DNA of 17,945 nt, taken from positions 1 to 17,945 of the forward strand of contig SCSY01000229.1 of NCBI GenBank assembly GCA_004298625.1, given 5' to 3'. Each line of letters begins with the position of its first letter. Position 1 is the stretch's first letter. This DNA is from Nitrospirota bacterium. Lineage in GTDB: Bacteria > Nitrospirota > Thermodesulfovibrionia > Thermodesulfovibrionales > UBA1546. A program made the position numbers and the translations under genes. Below are positions 1 to 6,004 of this stretch, one piece after another. Below the pieces are notes generated by a model. That model worked only from the letters and a program-made list of their open reading frames with translations, searched no databases and had not been told where the DNA came from.

Positions 1-1
1 T

Positions 2-1324
2 GTAACGGAAAGGGCGACCATAACAAATATGGGCGCGGAGCTTGGCGCAACCACCTCGCTTTTCCCGAGCGACGAGAGGACAAAGTTTTATCTCACCTCT
101 GTAGGAAGAAAGAAAGACTGGACAGAGCTTAAGCCGGATAAAGACGCTGAGTATTCAGAGGCGATAGACCTCGACCTGGGCAAGATCGAACCGATGATAG
201 CCCAGCCCCACAGTCCTGATAATGTTGTGGCTGTCAAGAGCCTCGCAGGAACAAAGGTTGATCAGGTATGTATCGGAAGCTGCACCAATTCCTCATATCA
301 GGCTCTTAAGTCGGTTGCATTGGTCTTGAAGGGCAAGACTGTCGCGGAAGGCGTGAACCTTCTTATTAATCCCGGCTCGAAGCAGATATACCAGATGATA
401 TCGAAAGAAGGCCTGACGTCCACGATGATAGCAGCAGGGGCAAGAATCCTCGAGGCCTCATGCGGGCCGTGCATTGGAATGGGAGGGGCGCCCGGAAGCG
501 GGCAGATATCAGTGCGCTCCTATAACAGAAACTTTCCGGGAAGGAGCGGGACAAAGAGCGCGTTCGTATATCTCGCCAGCCCTGTCTCGTGCGCAGTGTT
601 TGCAGTGAAAGGGAAGATGGTAGACACGAGGAAATCAGGACTTAAGATCGCTAAATTCACAGAACCTAAGAAATACCTTATTAACAGGAACTTTCTAACT
701 CCGCCCAAAAAGGACACATCCGGAATAACCGTCATCAAAGGGCCTAATATAAAAGAAATATCGGTAAAGGAGCCTTTAAGAGATAAGATCGAGGCAGAGA
801 TTCTCCTTAAGCTCGGAGACAACGTAACAACAGACGACATAATGCCGGCGGGCTCGAAAGTCCTCCCCTTCCGCTCGAATATCCCGAAGATATCGGAGTT
901 CGTATTCAGCGGAATAGACCCAACATTCAGCCAGAGGGCGATGAAGGCAAAGGAGCATGGAGGAGGCATTGTAATCGGAGGCGAGAACTACGGCCAGGGC
1001 TCATCTCGCGAACATGCGGCGATTGCGCCGATGTTTCTCGGTCTTCAGGCTGTTATCGCAAAATCATTCGCAAGGATTCACAAGTCAAATCTCATAAACT
1101 TCGGGATACTGCCGCTGACATTCAGGAATCCATCTGATCATGAAAAGATCGCACAGGGAGACAAGGTTGTTATCAGGGATGTTATTAAATCCCTCGGAGG
1201 CGACCAGATTTTTACGGTTGAGAATCGCACAAAGGATTTTACGTTCTGGGCAGTCTCAGACCTGAATGAGAGGCAGAAAGAGATAATCATCAAAGGCGGG
1301 CTTTTGCCATATACGAAAAAATAA
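2..1324 (+). CDS. Aconitate hydratase, C-terminal part (5' end outside window)
   Basis: This is the 3' part of an aconitase, which interconverts citrate and isocitrate in the TCA cycle using a labile [4Fe-4S] cluster. The open frame runs from base 2, so the ATG at 29 is internal: the residues before it (RATITN) continue the conserved aconitase motif. Counting from that Met, the first cluster cysteine is in CIGSCTNSS (81-89) and the other two are in CGPC (145-148), followed by RNFPGRSG (167-174). The C-terminal swivel domain has GQGSSREHAA and the SFARIH/NLINFGILPL segment, which carry active-site Arg and Ser residues. The overall pattern resembles the shorter putative aconitase family described from Aquifex rather than the 890-residue AcnA, but the missing N-terminus prevents a length check. 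It ends at a weak hairpin and converges with a small minus-strand ORF. Confidence 0.95.
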   Translation, partial: VTERATITNMGAELGATTSLFPSDERTKFYLTSVGRKKDWTELKPDKDAEYSEAIDLDLGKIEPMIAQPHSPDNVVAVKSLAGTKVDQVCIGSCTNSSYQALKSVALVLKGKTVAEGVNLLINPGSKQIYQMISKEGLTSTMIAAGARILEASCGPCIGMGGAPGSGQISVRSYNRNFPGRSGTKSAFVYLASPVSCAVFAVKGKMVDTRKSGLKIAKFTEPKKYLINRNFLTPPKKDTSGITVIKGPNIKEISVKEPLRDKIEAEILLKLGDNVTTDDIMPAGSKVLPFRSNIPKISEFVFSGIDPTFSQRAMKAKEHGGGIVIGGENYGQGSSREHAAIAPMFLGLQAVIAKSFARIHKSNLINFGILPLTFRNPSDHEKIAQGDKVVIRDVIKSLGGDQIFTVENRTKDFTFWAVSDLNERQKEIIIKGGLLPYTKK

Positions 1325-1340
1325 AAGGTTTTTACCTTTT
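1323..1340. terminator. Short A/T-rich hairpin between convergent genes
   Basis: AAAAGGT, a four-T loop and ACCTTTT form a 7-bp perfect hairpin that starts inside the aconitase stop codon. It ends 3 bases before the stop of the minus-strand ORF at 1344-1526. It has T-runs on both strands, so it could act as a bidirectional intrinsic terminator. The stem is A+T-rich and weak. Confidence 0.4.
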
Positions 1341-1343
1341 GCG

Positions 1344-1526
1344 CTACTTCTTATTCCTCCAGAATGCAAAATCATCAAGCATGATCTTCAGAAGCCCTGA
1401 GAAAGATTTTTTCGAGACCTCCTTGCACCTGCAAGCCTCTTCGCTGCCGGTTTCCTGTCCCCCGGATTTTTTCTCTCCCGAAGGTTTCGGGCAGCATTCA
1501 TCCGACTTTTTCCGATCTTTTTCCAT
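1344..1526 (-). CDS. Small Cys-rich, lysine-rich hypothetical protein (60 aa)
   Basis: This 60-residue ORF has an ATG preceded by AAGG at a spacing of 6 bases. It has a charged, Ser/Lys/Glu-rich N-terminal half with two cysteine pairs (C11-C12, and C32/C34 in CRC). An amphipathic tail follows, about 41-58, with LLKIMLDDFAFW. I do not recognise the family. In favour of a real gene, it fills an otherwise empty 300-bp gap, has a plausible Shine-Dalgarno sequence and ends right at a hairpin shared with the aconitase gene. Against it, the opposite strand also has a 73-residue open frame over the same bases, and I see no clear promoter. If real, the four cysteines could bind a metal, which is inference only. 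Confidence 0.45.
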   Translation of the reverse strand: MEKDRKKSDECCPKPSGEKKSGGQETGSEEACRCKEVSKKSFSGLLKIMLDDFAFWRNKK

Positions 1527-1633
1527 TAGCGAACCTTGTCTATATTCTACCAGACTTTGACAACCTCTTGTCTTCAGTTTTACAATGTCTAACGACGAAA
1601 TTTAAGAGAAGTCTGAAATTATTTAAAGGGTCA

Positions 1634-2749
1634 ATGAAAACAGATAATATATCAATAATGAAATTGGTTCTGAGGCTTGCCGGAAAGGCAAGAGGCATGA
1701 CGAGCCCGAATCCGATGGTCGGCGCTGTGCTTTTGAAGGCTGGAAAGATTATTGCTGATGACTATCACAGAAAGCCGGGCGCTCCTCATGCAGAGGCGCT
1801 TGTTATCGGCAAAGCCGGAGATAAGGCAAAAGGCTCTACTCTTTATGTCAATCTCGAACCGTGCTGCCATACCGATAAGAGAACGCCTCCATGCACAAAG
1901 GCTATAATCGCCTCAGGCATAAAAAAAGTAATCATAGGAATGAAAGACCCGAATCCGAAGGTTGCAGGGAAAGGCATTGAGGAATTAAGGAAGGCCGGGA
2001 TAGAGACGGTATCCGGCATCCTTGAGGACGAATCGAAAAGATTAAACGAGGCTTACATAAAACACATCACGACAAAAGAGCCCTTTGTGATATTGAAGGT
2101 TGCAATGACGCTCGACGGAAAGATCGCTACTCCTGAGGGAGAATCGAAATGGATTACAGGTGAAAAGGCAAGATCAGAAGTGCATAAGCTCAGGAGCGGC
2201 GTTGACGCAATACTTACTGCGATAGGCACTGTGAAGACAGACGATCCGCTTTTAACTGCAAGGGTTAGAGGGTTAGAGAGTTCAAGGGTTCAAGTTGGAA
2301 AAAATCCCAAAAGGATTATCATTGATCCGAATCTTGAAATACCGATGGATGCCAGGATATTACAGACGCCTCCGGAGACAATAATAGTAGCAAATAGCAA
2401 GGGACAAGTAGCAAAGGGGAAAAAAGAAATACTTTCAGACAGAGGCATTAAGATTATTGAATATGACGGTGAAAAGCTTGACCTTAAATGGCTTATGAAA
2501 AAACTCGGCGGGATGGAGATAAATTCCTTGCTCATTGAAGGCGGCTCGTCGTTGAACAGCTACGCCCTCGAGGCCGGCATCATTGATAAGGTTATGTTCT
2601 TCATAGCGCCGAAGATTATCGGCGGCAGAGAGTCGTTCCCGTGTGTAGGAGGAAAGACATTCAGAAAACTCCCTGAGGCGCATAAGTTAAAAGATATAAA
2701 TGTAAAACGAATTGGAGAAGATATTCTGATTGAGGGTTATCTAAAATAA
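1634..2749 (+). CDS. ribD: Bifunctional riboflavin biosynthesis deaminase/reductase RibD
   Basis: RibD carries out two steps of riboflavin synthesis: deamination of the diaminopyrimidine intermediate, then NADPH-dependent reduction of its ribosyl side chain. The N-terminal cytidine-deaminase-like domain (about 1-145) has TSPNPMVGAV, the zinc/proton-shuttle motif HAE (52-54), and PCCH with a second Cys in PPC (76-79, 85-87). The reductase domain starts near FVILKVAMTLDGKIA (151-165) and includes SKWITG and LLIEGGSSLN. I chose the ATG at 1634 (371 aa, the usual family length) because AAAGGG lies just upstream and the 22 extra residues of the longer frame do not look like RibD. The loop after DDPLLTAR (about 210-220) is encoded by an 8-bp tandem repeat. 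No other rib gene and no recognisable FMN riboswitch lie nearby, so the gene stands alone here. Confidence 0.95.
   Translation: MKTDNISIMKLVLRLAGKARGMTSPNPMVGAVLLKAGKIIADDYHRKPGAPHAEALVIGKAGDKAKGSTLYVNLEPCCHTDKRTPPCTKAIIASGIKKVIIGMKDPNPKVAGKGIEELRKAGIETVSGILEDESKRLNEAYIKHITTKEPFVILKVAMTLDGKIATPEGESKWITGEKARSEVHKLRSGVDAILTAIGTVKTDDPLLTARVRGLESSRVQVGKNPKRIIIDPNLEIPMDARILQTPPETIIVANSKGQVAKGKKEILSDRGIKIIEYDGEKLDLKWLMKKLGGMEINSLLIEGGSSLNSYALEAGIIDKVMFFIAPKIIGGRESFPCVGGKTFRKLPEAHKLKDINVKRIGEDILIEGYLK
2263..2294 (+). repeat. Four 8-bp tandem units inside ribD
   Basis: The units read GGTTAGAG, GGTTAGAG, AGTTCAAG and GGTTCAAG. They encode roughly residues 210-220, between the conserved DDPLLT segment and the NPKRIIID strand. 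That is a surface loop where RibD homologues vary, so the array appears tolerated there as a small in-frame expansion. Confidence 0.6.
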
Positions 2750-2757
2750 TTCAAACA

Positions 2758-2800
2758 GTAAGCAGGGTATGGCATTTGAGCTCATTCTCGCTTACGGCCT
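2758..2800. repeat. Interspersed repeat copy at the ribD/pepA junction
   Basis: GTAAGC (2758-2763) pairs with GCTTAC (2790-2795) around a GAGCTC centre. The segment resembles the reverse complement of the right arm of the element at 12365-12500: both contain CAGG.TAT, ATTT, then GCTCATTCTCG and a GGCC box in the same order and spacing. It lies between convergent genes and contains the pepA stop codon (2792-2794). It may also act as a weak terminator. Confidence 0.45.
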
Positions 2801-4246
2801 AAAATCTTTAAGTAAATCCATTATCAATCTAACCCCGATGCCTGATGCACCTTTGGGGATATAAGGCTTATCTTTATCAACCCATGCAGTGCCTGCGATG
2901 TCGAGGTGAACCCACGGCGTTTTCTCCGCAAATTCATAGAGGAAATATGCCGCCGTCACGAGCGAGCCGTTCTTTCCGCCTGTGTTCTTTATATCCGCAA
3001 CATCGCTCTTTAAATATTCCTTGTATTCGTCATACAATGGCATTTCCCATACACGCTCGTATGTATTCTCAGAGGACTTTTTAATCCTGTCTATCAATTT
3101 TTTATCATTTCCCATCATTGCAATCGCCTCATTTCCCAGGGCAATAGAACATGCGCCTGTCAATGTTGCTATATCTATTATTGCAACGGGCTTGAACCGT
3201 TTTGCATAACCAATTGCATCAGCAAGTATAAGCCTGCCCTCCGCATCCGTATTTATTATCTCTACAGTCTTGCCTGTTATTGCCCTGACAATATCTCCTG
3301 GTTTTGTTGCAGCGCCTCCAGGAAGGTTTTCAGTCGCGGGAAGCAAACCGATGAGATGGACAGGGAGTTTCATTTCAGACGCGGCCTTTATTATTCCCAG
3401 GATCGCAGCTCCTCCCGCCATGTCGTATTTCATCTTTTCCATGCCATCGGCGGGTTTTAATGATATGCCTCCGCTGTCAAAGGTTATTGACTTACCGATT
3501 AATACTAAAGGTTTCGCCTCTGCGCCTTTATATTCAAGCACTATGAACTTGGGAGGCTCATTTGAACCCTTGGCAACCGAGAGATAAGCTCTCATGCCGA
3601 GCTTCTCAGCATCTTTCTTTTCAAGAACTTTCACGAAAAGGTTCTTTTTATTTAGAGACAAGGCTGCCCTTGCAAGATTGGTCGGGGTCATATCATTGGA
3701 CGGAGTGTTTATCAAGTCTCTTGCAAAAAAGACCGATGAGGCAACAGTTTCAGCCCATTTAAGTTTATTCTCAAGCTCTCTTGAAGTCTTTGAGAGTATC
3801 GTTATATTGTCCAGCGCTTTATTATTTTTTTCTCCCTTGTATTTCTTAAACGTATATATCCCGAGCAAAGCTCCTTCAATAAAATTAACCGATGATAATT
3901 TAAGAGAAGCTATATCGCGCGTTGACAAAGCAAGTTTTTTCATCCCCATATCCCTGAGATATGCCGCCGCCTTTCCACCGGCCTGTCTTATTTTTTCAGC
4001 CGAGATATCTCCTTTTTTGCCGAGACCGACAAGCAAAATTCTTTCGGGCTTGATATCTCCGGGCGAGGGAATTAACAAAATTTCGTTATGCTTGCCTTTA
4101 AATTCTTTTGTAAATGCCTTCTTGATAAGATGTTGAACCGACGCGCCGAGCTTGCTGTTTATTCCTGAATCTCCCTCTGTAACGGGCAGTATCAAGGCAT
4201 CGCAAGGGCAGTCCGCTTCTCTGATATTTTTTATGGATATATTCAT
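2792..4246 (-). CDS. pepA: Leucyl aminopeptidase, M17 family
   Basis: This is a cytosolic two-metal aminopeptidase that removes N-terminal residues from peptides and is normally hexameric. The protein has 484 residues; E. coli PepA has 503. The variable N-terminal domain (about 1-165) is followed by the catalytic domain. Its metal and catalytic residues line up as K252 and D257 in GKSITFDSGG, K264, D275 in KYDMAGGA, and D334, E336 and R338 in INTDAEGRLILADA. The start is supported by AGGAG about 6 bases before the ATG. It is transcribed divergently from the TPR gene at 4351 and convergently with ribD. The last codons (FRP-stop) lie inside an interspersed repeat. All ligands of the active family are present, so I expect a working enzyme. 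Confidence 0.96.
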   Translation of the reverse strand: MNISIKNIREADCPCDALILPVTEGDSGINSKLGASVQHLIKKAFTKEFKGKHNEILLIPSPGDIKPERILLVGLGKKGDISAEKIRQAGGKAAAYLRDMGMKKLALSTRDIASLKLSSVNFIEGALLGIYTFKKYKGEKNNKALDNITILSKTSRELENKLKWAETVASSVFFARDLINTPSNDMTPTNLARAALSLNKKNLFVKVLEKKDAEKLGMRAYLSVAKGSNEPPKFIVLEYKGAEAKPLVLIGKSITFDSGGISLKPADGMEKMKYDMAGGAAILGIIKAASEMKLPVHLIGLLPATENLPGGAATKPGDIVRAITGKTVEIINTDAEGRLILADAIGYAKRFKPVAIIDIATLTGACSIALGNEAIAMMGNDKKLIDRIKKSSENTYERVWEMPLYDEYKEYLKSDVADIKNTGGKNGSLVTAAYFLYEFAEKTPWVHLDIAGTAWVDKDKPYIPKGASGIGVRLIMDLLKDFRP

Positions 4247-4309
4247 CTTTGTCTCCTGAAATTAAATTATTTGTTATTTTAAGAAATGGGCAAAGAATTT
4301 GCAAGCCAC

Positions 4310-4338
4310 TTGATAAAATAACCGATTTCTGTTAAAAA
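4310..4338 (+). promoter_or_regulatory. Possible sigma70-type promoter for the TPR gene
   Basis: TTGATA (4310-4315) and TAAAAA (4333-4338) are separated by 17 bases in the divergent gap between pepA and the TPR gene. The -35 is good and the -10 is poor. The predicted start would leave only a few bases before the ATG at 4351, although AGGT lies 5 bases upstream of that ATG. Confidence 0.3.
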
Positions 4339-4350
4339 ATTAGGTAGAAT

Positions 4351-5106
4351 ATGTCAAAGAAATCTAATGAAGTGCATATTATAATAGCCGTGCCTCCTGA
4401 GTTCAATACAGATATCACGGCGGATGGGAAAACTTATCATGTTCAGACAGAGCATGGCGATGCAAAAAATCCATCAATCTCAACTCATATTTACCACAAG
4501 GGCGAAGTCGTTTATTCTAAAAAAACCGAGTATTCGGATATCCTGAATGCAAAGGATTATAATGAAAAGCTCCGGGACTTAATGGAAAGGCAGCATAAGA
4601 GCGCCGCAAAAGAATTCACAGGAAAGTTTGAAGAAAAAAAGAAAAAAGCGGAATATTTTGATATAGTAAAAACGTTACTTAGAAGCGGCAATAACAAGCA
4701 GGCATTACGGGTATTACAAGAGGGTTACGGGGAATTTCCTGAAGACCCGTTCATTATGTCTTACTATGGCTGCTTAACTGCCGTTGTAGAAAAAAAATTC
4801 GACGATGGGATAAACTTATGCCTGAGGGCGTTAGAAAAGTTTGACACTGCCTTTCCGCAGGGCGAAAAGTCTGTCTATGCAGCGCTTTACCTGAATCTTG
4901 GGAGGGCATATCTTGCCGGCGACCGAAAAGAACAGGCTATCGAGACATTCAATGATGGACTAAAATTTGATAAGAAAAATCATGAACTGCTCTGGGAATT
5001 AAAAAAACTCGGCACACGAAAAAACCCGCCCCTCCCCTTCCTTTCGAGAAGCAATCCTATCAATAAATATATCGGCTTGATGCGCTCAAGATTAAAAGGC
5101 AGATAA
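4351..5106 (+). CDS. TPR-repeat protein with N-terminal HVQTE-type domain
   Basis: The 251-residue protein has three parts. The N-terminal region (about 8-65) has a YHVQTEHG motif followed by a small beta-rich stretch (ISTHIYHKGEVVYSKKTEY). I recall this type of domain from the start of TPR proteins in Nitrospirota and deltaproteobacteria. A charged linker (about 70-105) resembles a coiled coil. Two or three tetratricopeptide-like helical pairs follow, the clearest at about 172-205 (AALYLNLGRAYLAGDRKEQAIETF). The tail is basic and proline-containing. There is no signal peptide, so it is probably a cytoplasmic scaffold. The partner is unknown. It starts with a weak AGGT ribosome site, and its stop is only 6 bases from the convergent purC stop. 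Confidence 0.8.
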   Translation: MSKKSNEVHIIIAVPPEFNTDITADGKTYHVQTEHGDAKNPSISTHIYHKGEVVYSKKTEYSDILNAKDYNEKLRDLMERQHKSAAKEFTGKFEEKKKKAEYFDIVKTLLRSGNNKQALRVLQEGYGEFPEDPFIMSYYGCLTAVVEKKFDDGINLCLRALEKFDTAFPQGEKSVYAALYLNLGRAYLAGDRKEQAIETFNDGLKFDKKNHELLWELKKLGTRKNPPLPFLSRSNPINKYIGLMRSRLKGR

Positions 5107-5112
5107 ACATTT

Positions 5113-5991
5113 TTAAGCCGTTAATATTGCAAGTATCTCCCTATATCTTGCCGCGGTCTTCTCAACAATTTCATCGGGAAGTTTCGGGCCGGGATATGTC
5201 TGGTTCCAGTCAAGGGTAAGGAGATAATCCCTCACGATCTGCTTGTCAAAGCTGTCCTGCCCTTTTCCGGGTCTGTAATCCTTCATGGACCAGAAGCGCG
5301 ATGAATCAGGCGTGAGCAGCTCGTCAATCAAAATTAATTTATCGTTATAAAGGCCGAATTCCATCTTTGTGTCGGCGATGATTATTCCCTTCTTCTCTGC
5401 AAGCTCCCTCGCCTTTTCATAAACCTTAAGGCTCGAATCTCTGAGCTGAACAGCCTTTTCATCCCCGACAATTTTTTTCATTTTATCGAAGTTTATATTT
5501 ATATCATGGCCCTCCTCGGCCTTTGTACTCGGAGTGAATATCGGTTCATCGAGTCTCGATGATTCTACAAGACCCTCAGGCAACCTAATCCCGCAGACGG
5601 CGCCTGATTTTTTGTATTCCTTCCACCCGGAGCCGGAGAGATATCCCCTCACTATGCATTCGACAGGCATTGGACTTGCTTTTTTCACGAGCATGCTTCT
5701 TCCTTCAAGGATGTCTTTGTATTTATGGAGGACTTTCGGATAATCCTTAACATCGGTCGTAATTATATGGTTTTCGATAATATCACTCATCTGGTTAAAC
5801 CAGTAGATAGATATCTGGGTAAGCACCCTCCCCTTCCCCGGAATCCCGTTCGGAAGGACTACGTCGAATGCAGACACCCTGTCGGTTGCGACAATTAGGA
5901 GATAGTCGTCCACCTCATATACATCCCTCACCTTTCCCCGCCTTAAGAATTCAACATCCTTCAAATCAGTCTCTATCAGAACTTGAGCCAT
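5113..5991 (-). CDS. purC: SAICAR synthetase
   Basis: PurC joins aspartate to CAIR using ATP, a late step of purine synthesis before AICAR. Family motifs are clear: RRGKVRDVYEV near the N-terminus, ATDRVSAFDVVLP, MPVECIVRGYLSGSGWKEY, and the C-terminal ELLTPDSSRFW. At 292 residues it belongs to the longer SAICAR synthetase type rather than the roughly 235-residue form. I chose the ATG at 5991 (MAQVLIE) because GGAGG sits 5 bases before it. The upstream in-frame ATG at 6003 would place that ribosome site inside the coding sequence. The gene starts just after the ATPase stop codon at 6005-6007, so the two are probably cotranscribed and may be translationally coupled, although purine synthesis and cation transport have no obvious link. 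Confidence 0.95.
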   Translation of the reverse strand: MAQVLIETDLKDVEFLRRGKVRDVYEVDDYLLIVATDRVSAFDVVLPNGIPGKGRVLTQISIYWFNQMSDIIENHIITTDVKDYPKVLHKYKDILEGRSMLVKKASPMPVECIVRGYLSGSGWKEYKKSGAVCGIRLPEGLVESSRLDEPIFTPSTKAEEGHDININFDKMKKIVGDEKAVQLRDSSLKVYEKARELAEKKGIIIADTKMEFGLYNDKLILIDELLTPDSSRFWSMKDYRPGKGQDSFDKQIVRDYLLTLDWNQTYPGPKLPDEIVEKTAARYREILAILTA

Positions 5992-6004
5992 CATCTCCTC
6001 CATT

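Noticed and set aside
520..969. Minus-strand ORF of 149 residues
   Set aside because: It lies antisense to the aconitase swivel domain, which is strongly conserved on the plus strand.
1561..1633. FMN riboswitch upstream of ribD
   Set aside because: The 73-base leader is too short and shows none of the conserved paired segments of the RFN element.
2387..2425. Second repeat-like stretch in ribD (AGCAA/CAAGTAGCAA units)
   Set aside because: The period is irregular, and the encoded VANSKGQVAKGKKEIL could be native RibD sequence, so I do not claim an insertion.
3594..4136. Plus-strand ORF of 180 residues
   Set aside because: It lies antisense to pepA, whose catalytic motifs are complete, and has no recognisable domain.
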